A stretch of 64,000 bases of DNA, taken from assembly GCA_903869595.1 (NCBI GenBank), contig CAIPZV010000002.1, positions 40,004-104,003 on the forward strand, read 5' to 3'. Source of the DNA: an uncultured beta proteobacterium (GTDB lineage: Bacteria > Pseudomonadota > Gammaproteobacteria > Burkholderiales > Burkholderiaceae_C). Below are positions 26,628-35,286 of the stretch, piece by piece. The notes under the pieces were generated by a model, which saw only the letters and a list, made by a program, of their open reading frames with translations, was not told the origin of the DNA and did not search any database. Position 1 is the stretch's first letter. Each line of letters starts with the position of its first letter. Position numbers and translations under genes: made by a program.

Positions 26628-27518
26628 TCAGGCGCGCAGAGTTTTGGCAAAAAACGCCAGCGTGCGCTCCCAGGCTTGGGCGGCAGCGGCGCTGTCAAAG
26701 CGCGGCGTGGTGTCGTTATTAAAGCCGTGTTGCGTGCCCGGGTAGGTGTGAACTTCCATGCGGGCGCCTGCGGCTTTTAAAGCCTCTTCATAAGGCGGCC
26801 AGGCTTTGTTGATGCGGTCGTCGATGCCCGCGAAGTGCACTAGCAGCGGTGCTTTAACCTTAGCCGCTTCCGTAGCTGCGGGGACATCTCCATAAAAGGG
26901 CACGGCGGCGGCCAGTTGCGGCAAGCGCGTTGCCAAGCGGTGCGCCATGCCACCGCCCCAGCAAAAACCTACCGCGCCCATGGCGCCGGTGCAGTCGCTG
27001 CGGCTGGCCAGCACTCCGGCAGCTGCCACAAAATCTTCCAAGGTCTTGGCCTGGTCTAACTGCCCAAACAGCTGGCGCGCTTTGTCCTCGTCGCCGGGGT
27101 AGCCGCCCAGGGGGGTGAGCGCATCTGGCGCAAACACCATGTAACCGGCCAAAGCCAGGCGGCGGGCGATGTCTTCGATGTGCGGGTTGAGACCCCGGTT
27201 TTCATGGGCGACCAGTACGGCAGGCAATTTGCCGGTAGCTCCGGCTGGCCGCACCAGGTAGCCGCGCATCGTGCCTGAGCCATTGGGTGATGCATATTGC
27301 AGCCATTCGCTGCGGAGGCGCGCGTCGTCTTTGGCAATCACCTGGCCCATCGCAAAGTCCGGGCTTAAGGCGGCCAGCAGCCCCGCTGCCGTGGCGCCAC
27401 CTACCGCAAACTTTTGCGCCGCTTGTAAAAAGCCACGCCGGTCGATGGTGCCGTGGACATAAGCATCAAACAGGATTAAAAGTTCTTGATCAAAGTCCTG
27501 GGCGGATTTGCGCTGCAT
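26628..27518 (-). CDS. Dienelactone hydrolase family protein with Tat-like signal
   Basis: 296 residues. The N-terminal segment DRRGFLQAAQKFAVGGATAA is a plausible Tat signal placed after about 25 residues. The hydrolase domain has Cys nucleophile GFCWGGGMA, Asp in FAGIDDRIN and His in GTQHGFNN, the Cys-Asp-His triad of dienelactone hydrolase (CatD/ClcD fold). An ENRGLNPHIEDIARR segment is also typical. It cleaves lactone or ester bonds. Convergent with iorB (8 nt) and divergent from another dienelactone hydrolase at 27682. Confidence 0.88.
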   Translation of the reverse strand: MQRKSAQDFDQELLILFDAYVHGTIDRRGFLQAAQKFAVGGATAAGLLAALSPDFAMGQVIAKDDARLRSEWLQYASPNGSGTMRGYLVRPAGATGKLPAVLVAHENRGLNPHIEDIARRLALAGYMVFAPDALTPLGGYPGDEDKARQLFGQLDQAKTLEDFVAAAGVLASRSDCTGAMGAVGFCWGGGMAHRLATRLPQLAAAVPFYGDVPAATEAAKVKAPLLVHFAGIDDRINKAWPPYEEALKAAGARMEVHTYPGTQHGFNNDTTPRFDSAAAAQAWERTLAFFAKTLRA

Positions 27519-27681
27519 AGTGGTTTTTCCAAAGTTTCAATTTGTGGTTTGCACTTGCAGTGCAGGCTGGGCCAATGTGGCTAAAACAATATACAGGAGG
27601 CCGATGGCAGCGGGCACCTCTGGGGTATAAAACCCTGCGGGTTGAGGGCGCTAAGATGCCCCTATCAACGAGGAGAAACCT

Positions 27682-28374
27682 ATGGGACAGATCGTCAATT
27701 TCCAGCGCCCCGACGGCAAAGAATTGCAAGGCTACCTGGCCGAAGCTGCGGGTAAGCCCCAAGGACCGGCCATCGTCGTCATTCAAGAATGGTGGGGGCT
27801 CAATGACCAGATTCGCGGCGTGGCCGACCGACTGGCTATCGCCGGCTTTACGGCGCTGGTGCCGGACTTGTACCGGGGCAAATCCACGGTGGAAGCGGAG
27901 GAAGCACACCATCTGATGGACGCGCTGGACTTTGGCGACGCGGCCTCGCAAGATATCCGCGGTGCGGTGCAATTCCTGAAAAGCCGTAGTTACAAAGTCG
28001 GCGTCACTGGCTTTTGCATGGGCGGCGCGCTGACCTTGCTCTCGCTGACCCAATCCCCCGAAATAGACGCCGGCGTGGTGTGGTACGGCTGCCCGCCGCT
28101 GGACTACATCGACGCCAGCAAAATCCGCGCACCCCTCATGGGCCACTGGGCCACACAAGATGCGTTTTTCAAGATCGATACGGTCGATGCCCTGGAAGAA
28201 AAATTAAACGCAGCTCAAGTGGAGCTTGAATTTCACCGCTACCTGGCGCACCATGCGTTTGCTAATGAAACCGCCGTCGGCCCGGCGCGTATCCCCGCCA
28301 CGCAATACGACCCAGTGTGGGCGCAACAGGCTTGGGACCGCACGCTGCATTTCTTTGGTCGCACGCTGGGCTGA
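27682..28374 (+). CDS. Dienelactone hydrolase family protein, cytoplasmic
   Basis: 230 residues, normal length for carboxymethylenebutenolidase-type enzymes. Motifs: VVIQEWWGLNDQIRGVADRL at the N-terminus, Cys nucleophile GFCMGGAL, Asp in WATQDAFF and His in LAHHAFANE. There is no signal peptide. GAGGAG precedes ATG 27682. It may convert dienelactones in a modified ortho-cleavage pathway, but no ring-cleaving dioxygenase is nearby. The 163-bp gap with the divergent paralogue holds a TATAAA at 27626 and a small dyad AACCCTGCGGGTT (27631-27643). Confidence 0.9.
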   Translation: MGQIVNFQRPDGKELQGYLAEAAGKPQGPAIVVIQEWWGLNDQIRGVADRLAIAGFTALVPDLYRGKSTVEAEEAHHLMDALDFGDAASQDIRGAVQFLKSRSYKVGVTGFCMGGALTLLSLTQSPEIDAGVVWYGCPPLDYIDASKIRAPLMGHWATQDAFFKIDTVDALEEKLNAAQVELEFHRYLAHHAFANETAVGPARIPATQYDPVWAQQAWDRTLHFFGRTLG

Positions 28375-28401
28375 ACGGTCGAAACAAATTACGCACACCC
28401 G

Positions 28402-30060
28402 ATGACTGAAGTTGCACCTACGCAACCAGCCTCCACTGACAACCTATCCCTAGAAACAGGGGTCGTCATCGTCGGGGGTGGGCCGGTCGGCTTGGGGTTG
28501 GCGATTGAACTGGGACAGCGCGGTGTGCACTGCATTTTGGTGGAGCGCTATCCCCAGCCCCAGCCCATACCCAAAGGGCAAAACCTGACGCAGCGCACCC
28601 TAGAGCATTTCCACTTTTGGGGCGCAGAGCAGGCGCTGCGTGCGGCGCGCACTATTCCACCTGAATACGGCATCGGCGGCCTGACCACCTATGGGCATTT
28701 GCTCAGTCCCTATGCCTACGATTGGCTGCAACGCGAATTAGTCAAACCGTTTTACTACTGCGCCAACGAGCGGCTGCCACAGTACGCGACTGAGGCCGTA
28801 CTGCGCCAGCGTGTCGCCCAACTGCCCACGGTGCAAACGTTTTTTGGCTGGGACGCGCAGACGGTGGCGCAAGACGCCCACGGTGTCAGCATCGATATTG
28901 CAGAGCGCCATGGCGGCGGTCGCCATAGCCTAAAAGCCGCGTATGCCGTGGGCTGTGACGGCAGCCGCTCCAAGGTGCGCACCCAAGCGGGCATCACCCA
29001 AACCCTGAGCGATCACGACCGGCTCATGGTGTTGCTGGTGTTTCGCTCGCAAGCGCTGCACACGCTTTTGGAACGCTACCCCGGCAAGTCTTTTTACAGC
29101 GTGCTGCAGCCTGGCCTCCAAGGGTATTGGAAATTTTTCGGGCGCGTGGACTTGGGCAATACCTGGTTCTTCCACGCGCCGGTACCGGCGGGCACCACGG
29201 CGGACAATTTTGATTTCAAAGCCTATGTGCAAGAGGCCGTGGGCGCTGAATTCGCCTTGGAGCTGGAGCACATCGGCTTTTGGGATTTGCGCTTTGCCAT
29301 TGCCGACAGCTACCAGTCGGGCCGCTTATTTGTAGCGGGCGACGCGGCGCACAGCCACCCGCCTTATGGGGGTTACGGCGTCAACGCTGGCCTGGAAGAT
29401 GCGCGCAACCTGGGCTGGAAACTGGCTGCGGTTTTGCAAGGTTGGGCCGGTGATGCCTTGCTTGCATCGTATAGCGCCGAACGCCAGCCAGTGTTTGCCT
29501 CCACCATGCGCGACTTTATTGCGCAGTCGATAGAAACCGATAAAGCCTTTTTAGAAACTTTCGACCCGGTGCGCGACAAACCGGCCTTTGAACAGGCTTG
29601 GCAAGAGCGATCGCAGGGCGCCATCGGGGAAGTACACGCTTTTGAACCGCATTACGAAGGTTCGCCCGTGGTCTTTCAGGAAGGCTCCGGGTCCCGCATC
29701 AGCAGTTCCAAAGGCTCCCACCGGTTTGAAGCACGCGCTGGACACCACCTGGCACCGGTCGTGTTGGCGGACGGACGCAATATCTATCAAGCACTGGGCG
29801 ATGGCTTTTGCCTGCTGGCCGTAGATGCACAGGCCGGGGCCGCGCAAATGTTTCAAGAGGCCGCAAAGGAATTAGGGCTGCCTTTAACGGTGATCGAAGA
29901 GGCGCGCGGCCAGGAGGCGGACCGCTACCAGGCGCGCTGGGTGCTGGTGCGCCCGGACCAATTTATCGCCTGGGTGGGGCACGACGCTGACATCGGCCCG
30001 GAACAAGCCCACGCCCTACTGGCGCATGCGCTGGGAGGCGCGCTAGAACGCAGTCTCTAA
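28402..30060 (+). CDS. FAD-dependent monooxygenase (aromatic-ring hydroxylase type)
   Basis: 552 residues, class A flavoprotein monooxygenase. Motifs: the N-terminal VVIVGGGPVGLGLAIELGQR ADP-binding loop and ERYPQPQP; the DG motif in AYAVGCDGSRSKVRT; and the GD motif GRLFVAGDAAHSHPPYGGYG with NAGLEDARNLGWKL. The C-terminal ~150 residues match the thioredoxin-like extension of phenol hydroxylase/MhpA-type enzymes. It uses NAD(P)H and O2 to hydroxylate a probably phenolic substrate. It follows the dienelactone hydrolase gene by 27 nt and is likely co-transcribed; hydroxylation followed by lactone hydrolysis is a coherent pair, though the ring-cleavage enzyme is missing here. Confidence 0.88.
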   Translation: MTEVAPTQPASTDNLSLETGVVIVGGGPVGLGLAIELGQRGVHCILVERYPQPQPIPKGQNLTQRTLEHFHFWGAEQALRAARTIPPEYGIGGLTTYGHLLSPYAYDWLQRELVKPFYYCANERLPQYATEAVLRQRVAQLPTVQTFFGWDAQTVAQDAHGVSIDIAERHGGGRHSLKAAYAVGCDGSRSKVRTQAGITQTLSDHDRLMVLLVFRSQALHTLLERYPGKSFYSVLQPGLQGYWKFFGRVDLGNTWFFHAPVPAGTTADNFDFKAYVQEAVGAEFALELEHIGFWDLRFAIADSYQSGRLFVAGDAAHSHPPYGGYGVNAGLEDARNLGWKLAAVLQGWAGDALLASYSAERQPVFASTMRDFIAQSIETDKAFLETFDPVRDKPAFEQAWQERSQGAIGEVHAFEPHYEGSPVVFQEGSGSRISSSKGSHRFEARAGHHLAPVVLADGRNIYQALGDGFCLLAVDAQAGAAQMFQEAAKELGLPLTVIEEARGQEADRYQARWVLVRPDQFIAWVGHDADIGPEQAHALLAHALGGALERSL

Positions 30061-30268
30061 GGGCGCGGCTGTAAAACCAGTTCCAAGTGGGCCGCGACAA
30101 AATCGCCACCCACCTGCCACCCACCTGGACTATTCCAGCCAAACCGTCTGCCCGGGGCGCGCATTTGTATGCAAGGCTGGGAGAGCTAGAGGCCAGCGCT
30201 GAAAGGCTGCGCGTGGGGCTGGGTGAATGCGCCTGTACCCACAAGCACCCGGTCCATTGCGCCGGTAA

Positions 30269-30296
30269 TTTGCCATATACTTTAACACATGGCAAA
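30269..30296. promoter_or_regulatory. Inverted repeat at the vapBC promoter, candidate VapB operator
   Basis: TTTGCCAT (30269-30276) and ATGGCAAA (30289-30296) are exact reverse complements separated by 12 nt, ending 13 nt before the vapB start codon. VapBC complexes repress their own operon by binding inverted repeats at the promoter, so this is the natural candidate. The preceding 208 bp (30061-30268) hold no gene; they contain an 11-bp tandem duplication (CCACCCACCTG at 30106 and 30117) and nothing else recognised. Confidence 0.5.
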
Positions 30297-30309
30297 AACG
30301 GAGGAAACC

Positions 30310-30549
30310 ATGAAACTACCAACGGCTCGCATTGGCAAAAATAATCGGGCCCAAGTGGTCACGATCCCCTTACATTTTCGGTTTCCAGACGGTATGAAGG
30401 ATGTTTACATCCGCAAGGTAGGCCAAGACATCATCCTTTCGCCAAGGCCGAGCGATTGGCTTGGTTTTTTGAATTCTCCCGCCAAAGCGAGTGCAGACTT
30501 TATGCGAGCGGTGGAGGACTTGCCCTTGCAGGAGCGCTCCTACCGATGA
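30310..30549 (+). CDS. vapB: VapB-type antitoxin
   Basis: 79 residues from ATG 30310, preceded by GGAGGA; an ATG 21 nt upstream (30289) lies inside the operator repeat and is less likely. The N-terminal part (residues 1-45) has the SpoVT/AbrB-like swapped-hairpin character of VapB: KIGKNNRAQVVTIP-type start, then DVYIRKVGQDIILSPRP. The C-terminal helix would wrap the VapC toxin. Its stop overlaps the vapC start (ATGA), as in most toxin-antitoxin operons. It neutralises VapC and autoregulates the operon. Confidence 0.85.
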   Translation: MKLPTARIGKNNRAQVVTIPLHFRFPDGMKDVYIRKVGQDIILSPRPSDWLGFLNSPAKASADFMRAVEDLPLQERSYR

Positions 30550-30950
30550 GCCTCTACATGCTGGACACCGACACCTGTGCTTTTGTACTACGCAAATCAT
30601 TGCCAGGGCTGCTAACACGCATTCAGGCTATTCCTTTGGGGCAGCAATGCATGTCGGTGGTCACTTTCGCCGAGCTCTTGTATGGCGTGCAACTGTCCAC
30701 CAAAAAGAAGGCTAATCGCGAGGCGGTCGATGACATGGCACGCCACCTACAGGTACTGCAGTGGACGCCCGATGCCGCCGAGCACTACGCCGACATACGC
30801 GTGGACCTGAGGAAAAAGGGGCAGCAACTTGGCGCGAACGATCTCATGATCGCCGCACACGCCCGCAGCCTAGGTGCGGTCATTGTGACCAACAACCTGA
30901 AAGACTTCGGCCGGGTCAAAGGCTTGAGAGTGGAAAACTGGCTGGACTGA
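30546..30950 (+). CDS. vapC: VapC PIN-domain ribonuclease toxin
   Basis: 134 residues, a typical VapC. The acidic active-site residues are Asp7/Asp9 (YMLDTDTCAF), Glu in VTFAELLYGV, and Asp in LGANDLMIAAHA, with the final TNNLKDFGRV strand typical of the group that cleaves initiator tRNA. Overlaps vapB by 4 nt. Free toxin would arrest translation by RNA cleavage; the RNA target here is inferred only from family. About 150 bp after it (30951-31103) hold no gene. Confidence 0.9.
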   Translation: MSLYMLDTDTCAFVLRKSLPGLLTRIQAIPLGQQCMSVVTFAELLYGVQLSTKKKANREAVDDMARHLQVLQWTPDAAEHYADIRVDLRKKGQQLGANDLMIAAHARSLGAVIVTNNLKDFGRVKGLRVENWLD

Positions 30951-31103
30951 TGCCGAACGGGCGGCGTTTTGACAGAGAGAACAGTCATCGAAGTAATCAC
31001 TGGAAAGGGGCGCAGTCGGCATGGGCGTAACGGCACGCAAAAGGCTAAAGGCCCGGCCCAAATAAAAGGCATCGATGCGCACCGTGCGTAAGCTGGTTTC
31101 CTT

Positions 31104-32084
31104 TTAATCCGCAGAAATTTTCTTGGTGCGAATCACATTGCCCCAGCGCGGATAGTCTTTGGCAACGATGCCGGTCAACTCAGCAGGCGTCGATGGCACG
31201 GCGTCCAAACCGGCCTTGCCCAACATCTCCTTGACATCGGTCTGGCGCAAGATGGCGGTGATTTCCGTATTTAAGCGGGCCACCACCTCGGGCGATGTTT
31301 TGCTGGGCACGAAAAACGCGTACCACAGGTCTACGTCGATGCGCTTGACGCCTAACTCTTCAAAGGTGGGCACCTCGGGTGCCACCGGGTGGCGCTTGGG
31401 GCTGCCTAAGGCCAGTGCCACCAGGCGCCCGCTTTTGACAAAGCCTTGCGCCACATGCACCGGCAAAAAGCCCACGTTCACCTCGCCACTGAGCAAGTCC
31501 TGCGTATAACCCGCCGAACCGCGATACGGCACGTGCAACATAAAGGTGTTGGACTCCAGCTTGAACAACTCCATCGCCATGTGGTGTGGCGTACCCACAC
31601 CGGGCGAGCCAAAGCTGATGGCACCGGGGCGGGCCTGGGCCTGTTTGATAAGGTCTGGCAGATTTTTGAAGCCGGTCTTGGGGTTGGCCACCAACATCAA
31701 AGAGCCGTAGGCGGCCATGGACACGGATGAAAAATCTTTCACCGGGTCAAAGTTCACGTTGTTGTACATCTGCGCAGCCATCAACATGGTGTTGGCACCC
31801 ATCAGCACGGTATAACCGTCTGGCGTGGATTTGGCCACCGCGTCGGCACCGATATTGCCGCTGGCGCCGGCCTGGTTTTGCACGACCACCGGCTGGCCCA
31901 GCCGCTCGCTCAGGCGCGGCGCCACGGTGCGCGCAATCGTGTCCATGCCGGTGCCCGGCGTGAAGGGCACAATGATTTTGATGGACTGCGCGGGAAAGGC
32001 GCCTTGGGCTGCTGCACCCAGGCTGAGTGTGGCCATCAAAGCTGCGGCCGATGCGGCCAGATGTCTGCGATTTATCCATCCCAT
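31104..32084 (-). CDS. Bug/TctC-type tripartite tricarboxylate transporter receptor
   Basis: A 326-residue periplasmic solute receptor. Signal peptide at 1-28 (RRHLAASAAALMATLSLGAAA, cut near AQG). Family signatures: IKIIVPFTPGTGMDTIAR, VVVQNQAGASGNIGADAVAK, TPDGYTVLMG, HVPYRGSAG. Such receptors bind carboxylates or amides and normally serve TctAB membrane subunits, none of which is here. It is 29 nt downstream of the amidohydrolase gene, apparently in one operon, which suggests that the receptor captures the hydrolase's substrate or a relative. Confidence 0.9.
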   Translation of the reverse strand: MGWINRRHLAASAAALMATLSLGAAAQGAFPAQSIKIIVPFTPGTGMDTIARTVAPRLSERLGQPVVVQNQAGASGNIGADAVAKSTPDGYTVLMGANTMLMAAQMYNNVNFDPVKDFSSVSMAAYGSLMLVANPKTGFKNLPDLIKQAQARPGAISFGSPGVGTPHHMAMELFKLESNTFMLHVPYRGSAGYTQDLLSGEVNVGFLPVHVAQGFVKSGRLVALALGSPKRHPVAPEVPTFEELGVKRIDVDLWYAFFVPSKTSPEVVARLNTEITAILRQTDVKEMLGKAGLDAVPSTPAELTGIVAKDYPRWGNVIRTKKISAD

Positions 32085-32113
32085 GCGCGACTCTCCTTTA
32101 CAAAATTACTCAA

Positions 32114-33181
32114 TTAAATGCTTGGTTTTGCCGGTGCGATTTTGAACAAACGCTGGGCGTTGTCCTGGAAAAAAGCTTTGCGCACCTGCGGGGCCATGTC
32201 CAGATTTTCCAGAATCTCCACCTCCTGCGGCGCGTATTGGTAGGGATAGTCCATGGCGTACAACACACGGTCAGGCCCCATAAAGTCTTGCGTGAACTTC
32301 AGGGCCGGACCCCAGGCCACGCCGCTGTTGGTGATGTGAAAGTTTTCGCGCAAATAGTCGCTGGGCTTGCGCTGCAGCGGCTGCACGCTGGGGTAGCGCT
32401 GCGACTTGACGGTGGCGGCATGCATATAGTCCAAGCGATAAGCCCAAAAGGGCAAGGCCTCGCCCATGTGGCCCAAAATAATTTGCAGCTTGGGAAAGTG
32501 GTCAAACACCCCGGCTGTGATCAAGCGCAAAGCGTGCAAGCCCGTCTCCACGCCGAAGCCGTAAATCGCGCCGTCCAGGCCTGCTTCAATGAAGTGCTGA
32601 ATCATGCTGGCGGGCATGGCATTGGGGTGCAAATAAATCGGTGTATCCAGGGCCTGCGCCGCTTCAAAAATCGGCCAGAACTTGGGGTCGGACAAATACT
32701 CGCCCTGGGTATGCGAATTGATCACCACCGAATGCATGCCTAGTTGCTGCACACCACGCTCTATCTCGCGCGCCGCTGCCTGCGGGTCTTGTGGCGCCAC
32801 GGCAATCATGCCCACCAGCCGGTCTGGGTGGCGGCGCATGGCATCAGACAGCAGGTCGTTAGCCACCGGGGCAAAGGCGACGGCGGTGTCTTTGTCCATG
32901 ATTTGCACGCCGGGCGAGGTCAGGCCGATCACCTGCACATCCACCCCCGCCTGGTCCATGTGCTGCAAGCGCAAATCGTCCAAGTCCACCAGGCACCGCA
33001 TGATGTGCTGCGCCCGCTCGCTGGGGCTTTGCATGTAAAAACCCATGAGGTGTTTAAAACCGACATCCACATCCGGCTTGTCCAAAATGCGGCGGTAGAT
33101 TTCCAGCATCTGCGGCGGCGAAAAAGCCTCTTCCGTGGCGATGCGGCGGTAGGGACGTTGAGGTAAGGAAGAGGCAGACAT
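32114..33181 (-). CDS. Amidohydrolase 2 family (ACMSD/resorcylate decarboxylase-like)
   Basis: 355 residues from ATG 33181; a longer upstream extension is unsupported. It starts with RRIATEEAFSPPQMLEIYRR, characteristic of the gamma-resorcylate/dihydroxybenzoate decarboxylase-like amidohydrolases, although the usual HxH or ExH metal motif at the start reads TEEAF. Further metal ligands may be His in IYLHPNAMP and LGHMGEALP, and Asp in YAMDYPYQ. It would hydrolyse or decarboxylate an aromatic or cyclic acid. It is divergent from the alpha/beta hydrolase at 33368 and followed by a Bug receptor. Confidence 0.85.
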   Translation of the reverse strand: MSASSLPQRPYRRIATEEAFSPPQMLEIYRRILDKPDVDVGFKHLMGFYMQSPSERAQHIMRCLVDLDDLRLQHMDQAGVDVQVIGLTSPGVQIMDKDTAVAFAPVANDLLSDAMRRHPDRLVGMIAVAPQDPQAAAREIERGVQQLGMHSVVINSHTQGEYLSDPKFWPIFEAAQALDTPIYLHPNAMPASMIQHFIEAGLDGAIYGFGVETGLHALRLITAGVFDHFPKLQIILGHMGEALPFWAYRLDYMHAATVKSQRYPSVQPLQRKPSDYLRENFHITNSGVAWGPALKFTQDFMGPDRVLYAMDYPYQYAPQEVEILENLDMAPQVRKAFFQDNAQRLFKIAPAKPSI

Positions 33182-33367
33182 TCTTTTGTGGCGCTTGTAA
33201 TAAGGCTGAGGCCATGCGCCGTACCCGGCCCATGCCAACGAAAAGCCCAAGGGGCTTGCAGTTTGGGCGCATGCTAGCAGCCAGCTCAAGCGCCGCCCTG
33301 TGGGTAAACCCTAGGCCCGGTGCTATGCTCCCTGCGAAGCATTCCCCGTTTTTTCGCGAGGTCCTCC

Positions 33368-34099
33368 ATGGCAAATTACGTACTCGTTCACGGCGCATGG
33401 CATGGCGCTTGGTGTTGGCGGCGCGTGGAGGACTTGCTGCAGGCGCAAGGCCACCGCGTGCATGCGCTCACGCTAACGGGTGTGGGCGAACGCGCCCACT
33501 TGCTCTCGCCCGATATTCACCTGAGCACGCATATCCAGGACGTGGTGGCCGCCATCGAAAACGAGGAACTGCAAAACGTGGTGCTGGCGGTGCATTCCTA
33601 CGCCGGCATGGTGGGCACCGGCGTGGCCGACCGCATTCCCGAACGGCTGCGCCATTTGGTTTACGTGGACGCGGTAGTACCCAAACCCGGCGAAGCCTGG
33701 TGCGCCACCCACGCCAGCGCCACGCGTGAGGCGCGCATAAACGCCGCGCGCGCCAACCGGCTGTACAGCTTTCCGCCGCCGGGCCCGGAACTCTTTGGCC
33801 TGGAGGGCGAAGATGCCGCTTGGGTGGCCCGCCGCCAAACGCCGCACCCCGGCCACCCTTACACCGATGTGCTGGACTTTGACCCCGCACGCATAGCCCG
33901 CGTGCCGCGCACCTACATCCACTGCACCCGCCCCACCCTGGCCACCATAGACGCCATCTGGCCGCGCGTGAATGACCCCAAGTTCTGGGACGGCCTTTGG
34001 CTGCCCGGCACCCGCACCCTGGAACTGGCCACTGGGCATGACCCGATGATCAGCGCGCCACAGGAGCTGACGGAGGTGTTACTGGGGTGTGTTCGCTAG
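33368..34099 (+). CDS. Alpha/beta fold hydrolase (esterase-like)
   Basis: 243 residues from ATG 33368 (GAGGTCCTCC upstream). Motifs: YVLVHGAWHGAWCWRRVEDL (oxyanion HG), the nucleophile Ser in AVHSYAGMVG, and His near the C-terminus in ATGHDPMISAPQEL. The small size and HGAWHGAWCW opening are typical of the salicylate-esterase/MenH-like group. Substrate unknown. Convergent with the AraC regulator gene; a GC stem at 34114-34130 lies between them. Confidence 0.88.
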   Translation: MANYVLVHGAWHGAWCWRRVEDLLQAQGHRVHALTLTGVGERAHLLSPDIHLSTHIQDVVAAIENEELQNVVLAVHSYAGMVGTGVADRIPERLRHLVYVDAVVPKPGEAWCATHASATREARINAARANRLYSFPPPGPELFGLEGEDAAWVARRQTPHPGHPYTDVLDFDPARIARVPRTYIHCTRPTLATIDAIWPRVNDPKFWDGLWLPGTRTLELATGHDPMISAPQELTEVLLGCVR

Positions 34100-34113
34100 C
34101 GTCAGGACTCCGC

Positions 34114-34130
34114 GCGGCGCTACTCGCCGC
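34114..34130. terminator. Possible bidirectional terminator stem
   Basis: GCGGCG (34114-34119) pairs perfectly with CGCCGC (34125-34130) around a 5-nt loop, in the 104-bp gap between two convergent genes. There is no T run, so a classical intrinsic terminator is not proved. Confidence 0.35.
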
Positions 34131-34203
34131 ATCATCTCTACGGGAAAAAGGTGCTTATGCGCGGTCAGCCCATGCGCGAGCGGCTTAAAGCACCGCCACC
34201 CAA

Positions 34204-35076
34204 TTAAGCTGCCAAGCCGTCGCCGCTGGCGATACCTGTGATGGGGTTGAGGTTTTGGGTGGATGCCACACGCCGGAAGGTAGAGGGCGAGACGCCCATA
34301 TGTTCTTTAAAGAAGCGAGAAAAGTTGCCGGGTGAGGAAAAGCCCAACTCCAGCGCCACCGAGGTGATGGGCTCGTCACGCAGCATCAAGCGCCGCACCA
34401 CCTCTTCCACCCGCACCGCGCTCCAAAAGACTTGCGGCGTAGTGTTGAGTTGGTCGCGAAACAAGGTAAAGAAGTGCGCCCGCGAAAGACCGACGCGCCC
34501 GGCTACATCTTCCACTGAAATCGGCTCGGCCACGTGGGCGCGCATATAGGCGATAGCGGCGCGCAGACGATGGTCCAGGGTAGGCAAACGGGTCACCGGT
34601 CGCACGCCCACTGGTGCCTCTGTCGCTTCAATGGCGGCACTGATGAGCGATTCGATTTCGGTTTCCAGGTGTTCGGCGCCAGCCGTATGGGGTGACATGA
34701 CAGCATCGAGCACCCGCCAGCACCCTTGGCGCACGCGCGGGCTGATGGGAATATGCGGCGTCGAAAAGAAGAAGGACTGGCCGCTGGCCGCGCGTCGCTT
34801 GTCCAGCCATTCCTTGGCAATGTAAAGCACCAAAAAGACCGCAGGATGCTCTTTGTCTAGTAAGCGGGCATCATGGGACTCGTAGGCATTGGTGCCCAGC
34901 GCCACGTTTTCGCTGTAGCTCACAACATCATTGCCTAGGTTGGCAGCCGAGCGGCCACCGCCCAGCCAGAAGGCAAATTGCGTTTCCGCATGGGCGTGCG
35001 CGACCAGGTCGTCGCGCAGTTCCAACACAACAACCCGGCCGTATGGCCCTTCCCGAAGGGCGTAGGTCTCAGACAC
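34204..35076 (-). CDS. AraC family transcriptional regulator
   Basis: About 290 residues, starting at GTG 35076, preceded by GGAGAG; the frame is open 21 codons further to a TTG. The N-terminal half is a cupin-like sensing domain (HAHAETQFAFWLGGG). The C-terminal AraC domain has two helix-turn-helix motifs: ISVEDVAGRVGLSRAHFFTL and ITSVALELGFSSPGNFSRFF, ending in MGVSPSTFRR. It is divergent from the large operon starting at 35287 and the probable activator of it. The effector is unknown. Confidence 0.9.
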   Translation of the reverse strand: MSETYALREGPYGRVVVLELRDDLVAHAHAETQFAFWLGGGRSAANLGNDVVSYSENVALGTNAYESHDARLLDKEHPAVFLVLYIAKEWLDKRRAASGQSFFFSTPHIPISPRVRQGCWRVLDAVMSPHTAGAEHLETEIESLISAAIEATEAPVGVRPVTRLPTLDHRLRAAIAYMRAHVAEPISVEDVAGRVGLSRAHFFTLFRDQLNTTPQVFWSAVRVEEVVRRLMLRDEPITSVALELGFSSPGNFSRFFKEHMGVSPSTFRRVASTQNLNPITGIASGDGLAA

Positions 35077-35170
35077 GTTTTCTCTCCATCCCCGCACTAT
35101 GCCTTGCGCGCGAGTACTTTGAAAGCCTATCAAGCGCAAACTGGGGAAATCCCTAGTAAGGCGGTCAGAC

Positions 35171-35201
35171 TTTGCGATAAGTCAACGGATGCAGAGATAA
35201 G
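35171..35201. promoter_or_regulatory. Candidate AraC-type direct-repeat operator and promoter for the large operon
   Basis: In the 210-bp gap between the regulator and the first catabolic gene, GATAAG occurs twice (35176-35181 and 35196-35201), 20 bp apart, close to two helical turns. AraC proteins bind direct repeats spaced this way. TTGCGA (35172-35177) with GATAAG 18 bp downstream is a possible sigma-70 promoter for the + strand operon. Both are proposals from inspection. Confidence 0.3.
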
Positions 35202-35286
35202 CGCTTGCGGCCAGCCCCTTTTACATTTGCTCCACACGAAATCGGGCCGGCGCTGGCGCTTGGTCCATCTTCAGAAGGAACATCCC

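Noticed and set aside
30106..30127. 11-bp tandem duplication CCACCCACCTG upstream of vapBC
   Set aside because: Two copies only and no array structure; likely slippage, not a CRISPR or functional repeat.
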